The notes: generated from the letters alone by a model not told the origin. Shown: positions 25,390-38,928, numbered from the stretch's first letter. The stretch is DNA of 64,000 nucleotides from Epiperipatus broadwayi (GCA_028023455.1 JAQFVV010012405.1:62001-126000), one strand, 5' to 3'. Program-made: numbers and translations.

Positions 25390-27321
25390 AACCGGACCCT
25401 TACTCATCCGATCATATAGGGATTGAGAGCTCCGAAACAAACATGATATAGCGTAAAGCTTTATTTATTTTCCTACATCGATAGTTGTTCATTATCAACA
25501 CAAGGGGGCGCCAGACACGATGATTTAATTTACAATTTAATTTCTCGCATCACCTTACGTCATATCAAAACGATTTCGAAGTCTAATTCCCGCCCATAAG
25601 CTCCAACTCCCAGCATGGACCAATAAGGGTCACTCAGGGTCGCGATGAAATTGTTTCAAGAATATCATTCTGGTAAAAGAACACAATAATAACCAATGGA
25701 GAGAAAGCTTGGTTGATTTACAGATCTGTCCAAATATTGGACCGGTTTATTGGTTATTTGGCGACTAATACGAATGCTTAACTCATGCATCCTTATATAA
25801 AAATTAGAAGCTTATAATATCATCCCCCCGTATCATACAGTCCAATAGAATTACTCATACTAGCTTTATTGATATTTTTTATACTTATTCATAATAGGCC
25901 CTCCCAACTCTTAAGCCTATCTTAACTACATAGTAAATAAACATCGTGACTTACGGCACGATGTAACTTAAATAAATAAACAAAACAAAAAAATAAGAAA
26001 GACTAATTTTAAAAGTAAAATAATTAATTGCATGAATAAATGTTGATTATACTATTAAAAAAATGTATTTTAATTATAGAGAATGATTTGAGGAATGCTC
26101 GACTTGTTTAAAATGAAAAAAAAGAATTTATTGATTATATAAAAAAAAATGAAACATTAATTGATTGCTTTATTTGCACGCACATACACGCATTCTCACA
26201 CTCGCACAGAAAAGAACATATTATGCATAATAAACATGGATGATATAATATATTTCACTCCTTTACATTTGAAATTAAATGTGTGTTATAATTTAATTAT
26301 GAAAGAAAACATTACTTATGATCAAAGTTCATAACAGGAAAAGTCCTAAGATTTAAATATGAGGAACTATATAGCATCTGATTTTTATTTGCGAAAGTTG
26401 AGGTTAAAATATTAAGATTCAAATATGAGGGATTACGGATCATTTTATATTTTGATTTACGCAAAGTGAATTTAATTAGTTATGAGATTGCCTTTTAAAG
26501 TCTACGAAAAGAATGAATGGGAGCATAAAAGAAATAAAGTGTTTACCTAGGATTTTGCGTAGTCTTCTGCTGCTTCTAACTTGGTGAGGGTTCGAACCTG
26601 TTGGATACTGTTTCCATATTAAAGGGTTATTCTTTTTATATAAGTTCAGCATGGTACGTTTGGACGATTCTCATATGTTAAACGGAACAACGTCTTGGAC
26701 TGATTGGAATACGATGTTTGGATGGCAATGTTGTTGATCATTCATAGCTGTGGAGATGTTCTGGCGGCGGAGCGTCGATCAATCACTGAGGGTTTCTTAG
26801 CCCATCATGACGATCGACGCTCTAAAGGTTAATTTCACAGTGGTCATATTGGATAGAACGGATAGCAAAAAAGAAAGTTCTAGTTATAGCTTCCGGGAGA
26901 ACTTAAAAAACTATAAGCGTGAGTAAAACGAAGCAAAGCATGTAAAAACTGTAACAGAGCTCAAGACAAAGACTAAGACTCCTATTTATCTGGGTTGGTT
27001 ATTATCTTAGGATCCAATCTCCACCCAGAGTTCAATATTCTCTGAGTTGTCGTTGGGGTCCGTGTCCTACGTAATGTTCATTCAATCCATATGCTTGAGG
27101 CAATCTTAGGTTTAGGCAATCTCATATTGCAATCTCATTTAAAAAATTTATACTTATTTACACCTTTGATGAATACGTGTGTGCGTGTTTTAAGAGAACA
27201 ATATAATTTTACATTAGTTTAAAAGTCGAGCATTTAATCTCAAAGTCACCTCTATAAGCTTTTAACTTTCGCTATAGTTATAATTTAAAATAAACCTTTT
27301 TTTTTAATTACCCCCGCGGCA
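25387..27321 (-). mobile_element. Probable solo LTR, minus strand
   Basis: The block has sharply higher G+C and CpG than its flanks. Its edges read, on the minus strand, TGCCGCGG at the 5' end and GGTTACA at the 3' end, i.e. TG...CA. The flanks are TATAT on the left and TATAC on the right, a 4-of-5 match to a target duplication. Near the 3' edge, minus-strand AATAAATAAAG is a candidate polyadenylation signal, placed as in the other LTRs here. A perfect 11-bp inverted repeat (26770-26780 / 26812-26822, GAGCGTCGATC) lies inside. No ORF and no second copy are present in the window. Confidence 0.5.
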
Positions 27322-28690
27322 TATACAAGTAGAAATTGATATTTTAAATGGCATATTAGTAATATTTTATATTTTTAATTTTTAGAGGATATTATTATTA
27401 TAGATTTTATGAAAGCCTTAAATTATTTAATCAGAAATATTAACATTTTATTTTATAGTGTATTTTATAAAGCATTGAAAGAAAACTACATTTATTTTTA
27501 TCATAAACTGAAAGTAAATAAAATATAGAGTATTTACACTGCTTGTGTGTGTGCGTATATACATGTACCGACTTTGTCTCGGTATAATATATATATATAT
27601 ATATATAACATTGTGTTAGAAAATTTGTGTAAAAGTACATTTCCAGTGTAGTATGAAAGAATGTAGTCTAAATTGTTTAATTTATGCTAGAGTGAAGAGT
27701 AATATTGGTATTTTAAAATGTAAGTATTGTATATTACATGTGTAATAATTATAAAATATTTATTTTTATTTGTTATTATTGTGTAATAAGATTTTTATTT
27801 ATGAGATGCTAGTTGAAATTAATCAAGGAGTGAATGCGGATCGTTATTATAATTTCTATGTTTTCAATTGAAAAGTTAATAAATAGAAATAAACAGTTTA
27901 AACTCTCTCATGACTAACGTTTGACTTCTAGTATAAGTTTGTATTATTATAATTAGCAGTTGGATTCATAAAGAATATAAAAGTTTATTTGTATAATTCT
28001 TTGTCATTATTTTCATTCTATTATAAGTGGTTTGTATAATAGGTATAGATCGTTGCTTATAAGTCAATGATATTTGGTTTTATTGCTTTATCTTTAATCT
28101 ATTGCAAATAAGCCTAATATTTTTAGGCTAGCTTGAAATAATTTTACTTATTTTCTATATATTTTAAATGCTATTTGAATTTATGAGATTACCACAAAGA
28201 TTATTATTATTGTGTTAGTGAATTAAGTGTGAGATTGTTATTCATTGATTGATATTCATTTTAGTTTACTCTATTATTTTCATTCTGTTATAAATGATCC
28301 TACAATTCTAGGGAACTATTAAATTAGTATCATTCTTCTTTGGTTTATATTTTTATTCAGTTACAAAGATGATCAATAATTAGAATATGACTAAGGATAC
28401 ATACAATATGAGCCATATTTTAGTTCTGTTATAAATGGCATCTGACTTCAAGGCATATTTTTATTCCATTGCAAATGGTGACCAATGATTAGGCTATATT
28501 TACATTCAGATTATATTAAAGTTAGCAATTCCCATTGTCATTGTTTTTATTCTGTTACAAATGGTGTTACAATTTGCAAGGCATTATTAAACCAGAACCA
28601 TTCTTTCATGGTTCATATTTTTATTCAGTTACAAAAGTTGCTCAAATCTGTGTAGCTATTAAATACAAGCTTAGTATACTATATATATAT
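27322..28690. other. AT-rich DNA with a degenerate repeat
   Basis: No gene is seen. An (AT)n run lies at about 27586-27607. From about 28000 to 28680 a motif like TTTTATTCTGTTACAAATGG recurs irregularly (at least eight times), an eroded tandem repeat. Confidence 0.6.
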
Positions 28691-30774
28691 TATACCGGAC
28701 AAAAGCTTTAGACTCGCATAAATTGACTGCCAGGGCGCCACTAGTCTGAAATTTGGAACTAGACATTTATTTTTAAGGGGTTACAGGATATGCGAATCGA
28801 ATGCGCCGGACTAGCTCAATCAAGCAAATGAGATCTATGTTTTGTTCAGTGAGTTGGAAAGGTAGCAACAGAAAACAAAATCAACTAAGTAAAGGAATAA
28901 ATAAATAATTTTATTAAAAGTATAATTAAATGAACATAAATCTAAATAAGAAACTTTAAAGCACATTTAAAATATGTACTACACGTACATTCGCAAAATT
29001 AAACTAAAATATTTATATGGCTTTGAGAGCGATTTTCTGGGTGTGAAAGAGTGCAAAATACTGGCAGTAGCAGAAGTATTAGTAAGTATACAGTGATCTC
29101 ACGTCAGACAAGAGAGGTTAGCTTCCTGCTTATAACCCATAGTTAGGAAAAGAGACTTATGTCAAAACAGAAGAAATGCAAAGATAGCTTCCAAAACATT
29201 AATAATAATAAAAAGGGTGTTGAAAGTTATTACTTTCAATCGATTGACCTCCCTCTGAGTGAGACAGGCTAGGAGCTCACGATCTACCTATTGAGAGGGT
29301 TAAAACGATCATACATGCCCCTAATAAATGAATTGGAAGCTTGAAGAAATAAAACTAAGAACTATTATATTTCTTAATAGTCTAAGAAATAAGAAAGTAG
29401 CTTCCAAAACATTAATAATAATAAAAAGAGTGTTGAAAGTTATTACTTTCAATCGATTGACCTCCCTCTGAGTGAGACAGGCTAGGAGTTCACGATCTAC
29501 CTATTGAGAGGGTTAAAACGATCGTACGTGCCCCTAATAAATGAATTGGAAGCTTGAAGAAATAAAACTAAGAACTATTATATTTCTTAATAGTCTATTA
29601 TAAATAAAGTTTCACGACATAAGTAGAACTAATAATAAAATGGGTCACAAGCCAGAAGTCAATTAAAATAGTCTGTAATATCCAGACAGCTTTCTATAAT
29701 AAAAGGGATGTGAGATTATAAATAAACTATCTTACTTACTAAGACTTAAATAGGACGGACGTTAGAAAAAAATATCAAGCACACCAAAATCGAATTACAA
29801 AAGATATAACTTTAAAAAAACATTTATATTACAAAAAAAAAAAACAAATCTAAGACAACAAAATTATTTAAATTGTGGAGCATAAGGTACCTTACTAATT
29901 TAGTTAAACGCTAGTGCACTAGACTTCTTAGGTTAGTCCGTTGCTCGGGAGTCACTGACGGTAGGCTTGGGCGAGTTGGTTAGTGGTTTCTTTGGAGCCG
30001 GTTCTTATGGCATTATAGGCAGTTAATGGAGGCACAGGATGTCCGAACCTGTCCTGGCGAGAAGCTTAGCACATCATGGTAAAGAAAATATTCTTGCTGT
30101 AGGTTTAATGTTCATCCTAGGTAGAATAATTACTGGATCAGCTTTCAGAATATGCAGGAATCGTTCTTTCCAAGTATTTTGGCAGGAATCGTGCAATTCT
30201 CCTCTCAGAGTTGATGTCAGTCTCTTTGCACTGGTGCAAGTATACTAGCTGATGCCAGTATTGAAAGCTAGTCCAAGATAAACCAATGGCCTGATTCCGC
30301 CTGTTACATCTGAATCATATCTCTTAACCCAATTACCAAACTTTTTCTTTTTAATTAAAATTTAAAAATTCTCGATCTAGATAACAATAGTTATCTAATT
30401 AATGAAATAAATTGCCCTTTACAAATCTAGGAATTTACTAATGAAAAATTCTTTTCTTTTTGTTTTCTTTCTTTTTAATTAGCCTTATCAATCTAAATCC
30501 CCAAATCTGAAAGGCAATTTATTTGTACACTTTACTTTTACATAAATTTAACCAAAAAAAATAATCTTAATTTTTTTTTCAAAATTAAAAAACAAATATA
30601 ACTGTGGTATTAAAATATAATTCCCACGCACATACATATATATTTGTACAAGCATTAAAAAAAAACAACTTTTAATCAAGTTTTACAAACGAAATCTTAT
30701 ATAAAAATTTATTTTATTTTCTTCACCCCTATAAAACTGTAATTTTTGTAATGGTGTCTTAAACATCCATTACA
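28691..30774 (-). repeat. Left LTR (3' LTR) of the gag-only element
   Basis: Directly repeated at 32545-34654. Minus-strand edges are TGTAATGG and CCGGTATA. Minus-strand AATAAATG near the 3' side is a candidate polyadenylation signal. Relative to the right LTR it lacks about 26 bases (the counterpart of about 33615-33640). A 69-codon plus-strand frame occurs in both copies but opposes the element and has no recognised domain. Confidence 0.9.
29185..29595. repeat. 213-bp tandem duplication inside the left LTR
   Basis: TAGCTTCCAAAACATTAATA recurs at 29185 and 29398, and the units are nearly identical. The same duplication is in the right LTR (33039 and 33252), so it was present before insertion. 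Confidence 0.95.
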
Positions 30775-31302
30775 ACTGCCTCTCCGTCATCACAAAAAAA
30801 AAAAAACTTAGTTGACTTTGCTCTGCCTACCACTAACCAGTTTTCTCTAAGTTTGTTCTCACTTTAAAAAAAAATCAAATCCGTCCGACTACTCTAACGA
30901 ATACTATTTTAAATCATTTATAAGTAACATAAATTTTCAGGAATATACTGGCGATCTATTAAAATAACTATTTACAACAAAGTAATACAATTACGATAGC
31001 CACTATACATTTTATTAAATAAAAACAAGCAGAATTCAAAATATCAAAATGTAATATTGTTTATCACACACATATATAGTTGTAATTATATATTATTTAC
31101 AAAATTCATTCAGGCTTATCACCTACGTCAAAATAAATTTCTATTTCCAACTCGTAGTCCAATTACAAATCCATTCAGTTTTTTTTTTAGTTTTTTTTTT
31201 AGCAGTACCTCTGATCAATATCACTTATGTTCGGTCAGGCGGTTCTTTCTTTATTCTTACTGACTCTCTAATGTATGTTCCTTTCCCCCTTTTATTTGTC
31301 CT

Positions 31303-32037
31303 TCACTTATAATTTAGTGCCTTGTCTCTTTCTCGTTCTGTTTTATCTTGTAGCTTGTCTATCTTATGACCCTTTAGCCGAGCTAAATATATTTGTTTAA
31401 TGTGTCTCACTTTAGTACAGACCACCTTGTTAATAACAAATGGAACAAATCCCTCTTCTATAGTCTTTTCAAATAAAATTGCTCTATAGATAGCTTTTAT
31501 CTCTGCCTTAAAATCATACTCCTTAACTTTTTTCTTAACTCTCTTCTTTTCAAATTCGTATTCACAACCGCTAGTTATTTTAACCAATTTATTTTTAGTT
31601 TCTTGCAGAAACTCTTTTACGTTATTCTCTGTCTTTTGATCTGCATTTTCTATCTCCCCACCTATCTGCATCCAATCTCTACCCACTTCTATCTCTATTT
31701 CTACCTTGCCTGTTCTAACGCTATCCTGTTCAAATTCATCTTTTATGTCTTTTGCTTCTTCCTTTACTATTTCAACTTCCTGAACCTCCTTATTCGAATC
31801 TTTCTCTATGGCTTCTATAGCTGCCTGATTTTTGTCAACTGTCTTCAATATTTCCTTTCTCATTCCTTTCATTTCTGCTCTCAGCTCCTCCAGTATTGTT
31901 TGTTGACTCTGTTTTATTTCTATATTTTGTTTTGTTATATTTTGTTTTATTTCCAGCAACTCCTGTCGTATTTCTTTCATCTCGGCTTGCCGATTTTGTT
32001 TCATTTCTATTATCAACTTTATCATCATCCTCATCAT
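31303..32037 (-). CDS. Gag-like coiled-coil protein of the gag-only element (broken start)
   Basis: A 244-codon frame. The first about 95 residues are rich in Met, Lys, Glu, Gln and Ile with heptad-like spacing (IRQELLEIKQNI, ILEELRAEMKGM), a probable coiled coil. An acidic stretch follows (VEIVKEEAKDIKDEF), then a basic C-terminal part (EKKRVKKKVKEY). No CCHC zinc knuckle and no protease or polymerase motif is present. The frame is open upstream to a stop near 32081-32083. A better start (ATG at 32141) lies in another frame that ends after 24 codons at TAG, so a single-base frameshift near 32080 probably separates the real N-terminus from this frame. The gag assignment is inferred from position after the primer site and from composition, not from a recognised capsid motif. 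Confidence 0.55.
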   Translation of the reverse strand: MMRMMIKLIIEMKQNRQAEMKEIRQELLEIKQNITKQNIEIKQSQQTILEELRAEMKGMRKEILKTVDKNQAAIEAIEKDSNKEVQEVEIVKEEAKDIKDEFEQDSVRTGKVEIEIEVGRDWMQIGGEIENADQKTENNVKEFLQETKNKLVKITSGCEYEFEKKRVKKKVKEYDFKAEIKAIYRAILFEKTIEEGFVPFVINKVVCTKVRHIKQIYLARLKGHKIDKLQDKTERERDKALNYK

Positions 32038-32507
32038 CGTCTGTGTCTCGCTCTCTTCTTTTTCTACTATCTGGGGTGTTTAAATGAAACTGGGCTCTCT
32101 TCCAAACCTACTTCCCTATCGTTTTCTTCTTTAGATTCCATTTTCAAAATTAACTTAGCCTCAATACAATCTAATTATTTTTTTCAAATTACCAATGGAA
32201 CTTTTCTTTTAAATCTGTTTATTAACGTTTTTTTTTTTTTTTTAATCTTCAACAGCTAACTTTATTTTATTTTTAAAAATCAAACTTAAACTCTTTACTT
32301 TTTAAAAAAAACTTTGCGAACATCGAACTAATTAATAAACTCTTTTTGAATATCAAAACATTAAATACGGACAGATCCGAAACTACCTGCATCTTTCCAT
32401 CAACTTCTATTTTACCACTAACTTTATTTCACCTATTTTTGCCTACCGTTTCTGTTTATTTTTCCCAACCATCCGAACGAAACATCTCACGTAAAGCTTT
32501 AATATCG

Positions 32508-32529
32508 GCTCCCACGCTTGGTTGCGCCA
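32508..32529 (-). promoter_or_regulatory. Primer-binding site, tRNA-Lys-like
   Basis: Minus strand TGGCGCAACCAAGCGTGGGA resembles the classical tRNA-Lys1,2 primer site with small insertions, and ATATTAAAGC follows shortly after. It begins 15 bases from the LTR edge. This fixes the element's direction as minus. Confidence 0.5.
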
Positions 32530-32544
32530 AAAATTACTATCCTA

Positions 32545-34654
32545 TATACCGGACAAAAGCTTTAGACTCGCATAAATTGACCGCCAGGGCGCAACTAGTC
32601 TGAAATTTGGAACTAGACATTTATTTTTAAGGGGTTACAGGATATGCGAATCGAATGCACCGGACTAGCTCAATCAAGCAAATGAGATCTATGTTTTGTT
32701 CAGTGAGTTGGAAAGGTAGCAACAGAAAACAAAATCAACTAAGTAAAGGAATAAATAAATAATTTTATTAAAAGTATAATTAAATGAACATAAATCTAAA
32801 TAAGAAACTTTAAAGCACGTTTAAAATATGTACTACATGTACATTCGCAAAATTAAACTAAAATATTTATATGGCTTTGAGAGCGATTTCCTGGGTGTGA
32901 AAGAGTGCAAAATACTGGCAGTAGCAGAAGTATTAGTAAGTATACAGTGATCTCACGTCAGACAAGAGAGGTTAGCTTCCTGCTTATAACCCATAGTTAG
33001 GAAAAGAGACTTATGTCAAAACAGAAGAAATGCGAAGATAGCTTCCAAAACATTAATAATAATAAAAAGGGTGTTGAAAGTTATTACTTTCAATCGATTG
33101 ACCTCCCTCTGAGTGAGACAGGCTAGGAGCTCACGATCTACCTATTGAGAGGGTTAAAACGATCGTACGTGCCCCTAATAAATGAATTGGAAGCTTGAAG
33201 AAATAAAACTAAGAACTATTATATTTCTTAATAGTCTAAGAAATAAGAAAGTAGCTTCCAAAACATTAATAATAATAAAAAGAGTGTTGAAAGTTATTAC
33301 TTTCAATCGATTGACCTCCCTCTGAGTGAGACAGGCTAGGAGCTCACGATCTACCTATTGAGAGGGTTAAAACGATCGTACGTGCCCCTAATAAACGAAT
33401 TGGAAGCTTGAAGAAATAAAACTAAGAACTATTATATTTCTTAATAGTCTATTATAAATAAAGTTTCACGACATAAGTAGAACTAATAATAAAATGGGTC
33501 ACGAACCAGAAGTCAATTAAAATAGTCTGTAATATCCAGACAGCTTTCTATAATAAAAGGGATGTCAGATTATAAATAAACTATCTTACTTACTAAGACT
33601 TAAATAGGACGGACAGTAATAGGTTTGAAACTAGCACTCGTTAGAAAAAAATATCAAGCACACCGAAATCGAATTACAAAAGATATAACTTTAAAAAAAC
33701 ATTTATATTACAAAAAAAAAAAACAAATCTAAGACAACAAAATTATTTAAATTGTGGAGCATAAGGTACCTTACTAATTTAGTTAAACGCTAGTGCACTA
33801 GACTTCTTAGGTTAGTCCGTTGCTCAGGAGTCACTGACAGTAGGCTTGGGCGAGTTGGTTAGTGGTTTCTTTGGAGCCGGTTCTTATGGCATTATAGGCA
33901 GTTAATGGAGGCACAGGATGTCCGAACCTGTCCTGGCGAGAAGCTTAGCACATCATGGTAAAGAAAATATTCTTGCTGTAGGTTTAATGTTCATCCTAGG
34001 TAGAATAATTACTGGATCAGCTTTCAGAATATGCAGGAATTGTTCTTTCCAAGTATTTTGGCAGGAAACATGCAATTCTCCTCTCAGAGTTGGTGTCAGT
34101 CTCTTTGCGCTGGTGCAAGTATACTAGCTGATGTCAGTATTGAAAGCTAGTCCAAGATAAACCAATGGCCTGATTCTGCCTGTTACATCTGAATCATATC
34201 TCTTAAACCAATTACCAAACTTTTTCTTTTTAATTAAAATTTAAAAATTCTCGATCTAGATAACAATAGTTATCTAATTAACGAAATAAATTGCCCTTTA
34301 CAAATCTAGGAATTTACTAATGAAAAATTCTTTTCTTTTTGTTTTCTTTCTTTTTAAATAGCCTTATCAATCTAAATCCCCAAATCTGAAAAGCAATTTA
34401 TTTGTACACTTTACTTTTACATAAATTTAACAAAAAAAAATATTCTTAATTTTTTTTTCAAAATTAAAAACCAAATATAACTGTGGTATTAAAATATAAT
34501 TCCCACGCACATACATATATATTTGTACAAGCATTAAAAAAAAAAAAACTTTTAATCAAGTTTTACAAACGAAATCTTATATAAAAATTTATTTTATTTT
34601 CTTCACCCCTATAAAACTGTAATTTTTGTAATGGTGTCTTAAACATCCATTACA
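32545..34654 (-). repeat. Right LTR (5' LTR) of the gag-only element
   Basis: Direct repeat of 28691-30774 with scattered substitutions and the extra bases at about 33615-33640. Its right edge abuts ATATATATATG and a (TG)n run at 34669-34684. Confidence 0.9.
33039..33450. repeat. 213-bp tandem duplication inside the right LTR
   Basis: Counterpart of 29185-29595, with unit starts at 33039 and 33252. Confidence 0.95.
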
Positions 34655-37600
34655 ATATATATATATGTGTGTGTGTGTGTGTGTATGATGTACATTTTGA
34701 ATATCTATATGCAAAATGTATGCATACCACAACTTCATACCATTTACCATGATTTTGATTTTATATCAATTTTTTTGCATTCCTTTTCTCCAATCATGAA
34801 ATAAATAATATTTATAAATATAAATCATGTATTTTATTATATATCTTTGTGATGAAACAATTTTTAAAGGAGATATGGTAGAAAGTGGTTCTATAAAATT
34901 ATTGGTCCAATTTTGTGATTCTGAAAATAAAAGTAAATATTAAAGATGTTTATTTTTTAAAGTGTTAACTCCAGCTTTGCTATCTATTGTAGAATTGAGT
35001 AATCAGTAGAAGTTAGTTGTAATTCTTATTAAATTTTTATCTAGTGCTGTTCTATTTGTATCACTAGATTAGTTTCCAGCTTAAGATTTTTATCAATAAG
35101 GAATTGTAAATTTATCATACTAGATTGGATTGAAAAGATTATAATATTTTTGAATTTTATATTATAACTTGATTGGACATAAAAAGAAGTAAAAGGCGTC
35201 TTCTGAATGAAAAGTGCATTAGAACCTCAAAAACTATTTGAACTAGATGCAGTTTCAAAATTCTTCACTGATAAATTTCTTAAGCCAGAAACTAATCAGG
35301 GGATATAGACAGTGCGGCATGATAGATCACAAAGATGGAGTGGAATAAAGTGAGCTCATGAAAAGTTGTAGAAGTTGGGATCATGTGATGTTATATATAT
35401 ATTCCACATATTTTCATTATGAAATTGTTATTTTATAAAATCACTTAACAAAAAATAATATAATTTATTTTAAAATAATTTGCCTTTCAGATCTCTAAAA
35501 CAAGTAAATATATTCTACATTTTGGGGAAAAACCCAGATTATTCAAAAGTATTTAATTAACCAATTTATATTTATTAAATTGTAATTTTTATTAGTCATA
35601 CATATATATTATTGTAATTATTTAGTATCAAATTTTAAGAGATTATGTTTGATAAAAGTATATATATAAATATCTTTTAAACAATAACTAATTTCTGTGT
35701 GCTTTTTATATTTATACAAATTTAACAATGTTTAAATTGTTTTTAAATATTGGTAAATGTTTAAAGTGTGTCTAACCGTTCCATTCATTATTAATGATTT
35801 ATAAAGCTTAATCCATTAACTTTATTCTCTTGTTTCGAAATAAAAGCAGTTTTATTATTTTCAGTAATCACAACAGACTTGAGGAAACTTTGCATGTGTG
35901 AAATGGTTTTATCAAAATAGTGTTCCTCGAGTGTATCAAATAGTTTTAATAATTTAGTTTTTTTTTTTTTGTTATTGTTATTGTATTTTTTTTTTTTTTT
36001 AAAAATATGAATCAGTTTTGCATCCTGGTAAGAAGAGATGTCTCTGGTGAATATTCAAGTATATTTTAATCGTAGTAGCTTAATAGTATTCTATAAAATC
36101 AAAAATAGAGATTATTATCAACATTGTTTATCGAATATGGGCTATTTTGATAACATCTTCAATTCTTTAATTACAATTTGCAATTTTCTTTTTTATTTCT
36201 ATCTTTTGTGTTTTCCATTCATTAAATATTTATAGCGATGCCTATATTTTATTCTTCGTAATTATTGCAGTATAAAACATATTTATGGGTGTGTGAGAAT
36301 AATTTTTTAATTAATTTTCAATTGTTTAAAATTTCATAAGAAGAATGTTAAAAATTACAATTTTTCAACTTAAAACTTATTCTAAAACTTTTTAGATGTT
36401 CTAAACGTAGTAATTACCTGTTATAATAGAACATTCTTCACCAAATTGTGACTAGATTAATTATTTTTTATACCTGTAGTAGTTAAAAGTGTATACCTTT
36501 CTCTCTTTATAGTTAGTATTTGCTATTAGTTGTAACTCTATTTTAATTCAGAGTTTGCATAAACAATTGTTATTAGAATTAACATAAAATTATAGTCATT
36601 AAAATATACAGTAACTAATCTAGTTTCTACTCTATTTCAAGATCTCTTAGCTTCAACATATCGTAATACATCTACATTTCTGTTCAGTAATTTGATAGAA
36701 TATAAGTTTAAAAATTGAAGCTAGATTATAAATTAATCCTACTCCTCATTGAAAATAAACAACTTGAAACTAGTCTGAGAATGTGAATATAAAAAATTAC
36801 AATCTAGAATTCATTAATTATTTAAGCTGACAGTAGTTAGTTTTGATTAAAATAGAGTGAATTATTACATTTAAAGCTTAAAGAATTGGTTTATTTTTAA
36901 TAAATAATATTTATAATTAATGACTCACTATTATCATACTTTATATGATTATTGGAGTTGGAAAAACTATGCTAATGGTTTCCAAGATTTATTTTAACTA
37001 TCCAAAAATTTTCTAGTAAGTCAAGTCCACATTACTTACCAAATGCTATATCCTGTTGTTTTGTCTTTATTGATGCTCATTATACATATTTATAGGTACC
37101 CTATTTTTCAGAAAGTATTTATTTACAAACTCACCCTTTTAATAAATATATAAATGATTATTAATTATTCCTCATAAGAATAAAAAGTATATTTTATTTG
37201 ATCTTAAATATGGTCTTCATTCTATAAAGTTGAAAAAATATACCTGTAATATTTTTTGTGATAGATTTGACAATCTGACTTTAAAATTAAAAAAATTATA
37301 TTTTTAAAATTAAAAAAAATTACATTTATGTCTTGTTCTTAATTTTAATTAATGGTTTATTTTACATTTCAAAATATGGTAACAAAATTTAAAATATTAA
37401 AGATTAACAAAATTTTGTGCAAAGAATAATATAAATATGAAAATTATTGAAATTAGAATTATTATTTATTCTTAAATAAAATATAATAGTTTTCAATTAA
37501 AAGTTACATATATTAGCTGGCTGAAAAGTCATATATATATATTAAATATTTTTCTAAATAATTAATATCTACATAAAATTCACAAAATCGTCAAAAAAAT

Positions 37601-38599
37601 TAGGTCTTCATAGTTAATTGTGAATAGATCAATCTTTTTGCCAAATACTGATTGAAATAACTAGCAAATAAAATGCTATGATTAAGTTACTAAGATGTAA
37701 ACATTGTAAGTGCTAATTTGTCATTATTGCAATCAAACAGTTTATTTTAGTATTAATATTTAAAGGAACAACATAAACTTTAATGAGTCATTTATCATCA
37801 TTAGATATACAAGGCAATGTATAAGGTTGCTTTGCATTAAACTTTTCAATAAATGATCATTGCAAAAGGGTATCTTTTTTACATATGAGATACAGCCATT
37901 GATTTTTGCCTTAGTGGAGGTTGGGAGGCTAGGTGGAAAGAATATTTGGAACAATTGACTTTCATTACTCAACTGTTTCTATTAGCCAATTATATAATTC
38001 ATTTATGCATTGCTTCGTTAACTAATTTTATATTTTTAATATCAGTAACAAAAAAATTCAATAATAAAATAACTTCTTTATTCCCTTATGCATTGATTAA
38101 TTCTTATATAACAATTAAATAAGCACTCCTTGCTTTATTTATTTTTTTATAATGCAAAAATTTATCATTATCTTTTCAAAATCTTCTTATCGTTTTAGCA
38201 GACTAGCAATCTTCTTCAGTTTTTTTTTAACTGGCACCAATTCTATAATCTGAGCTGGAATGATGATATCAATAGGAGCCAAGGCATCAGCTATCTTGTT
38301 TTCCAGTAGTTTATCTCTTGCTTCACTTAAATCATTTTTATAAAATATGAAAACTACATTCCTATAAACATAATTGTGCAGTTTTTCTTATAGCTAGATT
38401 ATTTTTCAGATGTCCATATATAGCCTTTCATACCACAATTTTTTTTTTCATCAAAATTTCTAAAGTCTCTTGAAGGGACATTCTAATCTGTTGCATCCAA
38501 TAAGATCATACTGAAGCAATGGATCTGTAGACCAGATTCATGCTTCACGTCTTTCTAGATTGTTAGACTAGGATTACCTTTTCTGTTGTTGGGAGCTTT
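34655..38599. other. AT-rich non-coding DNA, no gene seen
   Basis: Only short, compositionally driven frames. It holds (TA)n/(TG)n at 34655-34690, poly-T at 35960-36000 and scattered TATA runs. Nothing recognisable was found. Confidence 0.6.
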
Positions 38600-38700
38600 T
38601 TTAAAATTTTTTTTTTTTTGGGGGGGGTGTGTGGTTTATGTTTGCCTTTTTTTGTTTTTTTTGTTTTTTTTTTTTTTTTGTAGGAATTTTTTTTTTAAAA

Positions 38701-38738
<38 letters not shown>
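38600..38738. repeat. Homopolymer cluster (T, G and A runs)
   Basis: Consecutive T-run, G-run, further T-runs with TTTTGTT and TTTTTGTAGG interruptions, then about 30 A. It is a likely place for assembly or base-calling error. Confidence 0.9.
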
Positions 38739-38739
<1 letters not shown>

Positions 38740-38881
38740 AAACCAGATCCACACGTGTTACGATGTTTGTAAAACTTTCCATCTGCCATTTTATCTACAT
38801 TTAAATTTTAGGCCAGTAAATAAGTGATTAAAGTATTAATTTTTTATTAAAATGTTTTTATTATAAATATTGGAGGGGCCC

Positions 38882-38883
<2 letters not shown>

Positions 38884-38925
<42 letters not shown>
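38884..38925. repeat. (AT)n microsatellite
   Basis: About 20 uninterrupted AT dinucleotides. Confidence 0.97.

Positions 38926-38928
<3 letters not shown>

Larger units (their letters stand above)
28691..34654 (-). mobile_element. Two-LTR, gag-only (non-autonomous) retrotransposon
   Basis: Two direct repeats of about 2.1 kb (28691-30774 and 32545-34654) flank a 1.77-kb interior. Reading on the minus strand, the interior has a primer-binding-site-like TGGCGCAACC near the right LTR, one gag-like frame with a coiled coil, and a purine-rich stretch (GACGGAGAGGCAG) beside the left LTR. No protease, reverse transcriptase or integrase fits in the interior, so it would need helper proteins. Flanking ATAT is present at both outer edges, though inside AT-rich DNA. 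LTR similarity is high (my estimate is a few percent difference), so insertion is fairly recent. Confidence 0.85.

Noticed and set aside
30039-30248. 69-codon frame present in both LTRs (also 33918-34127)
   Set aside because: It lies antisense to the element, shares LTR identity only, and has no recognised domain; substitutions between copies are not biased to silent sites.
31603-32259. 218-codon plus-strand frame
   Set aside because: It is the antisense shadow of the minus-strand gag-like ORF; the Phe/Leu/Tyr-rich content follows from Lys/Glu/Ile codons opposite.
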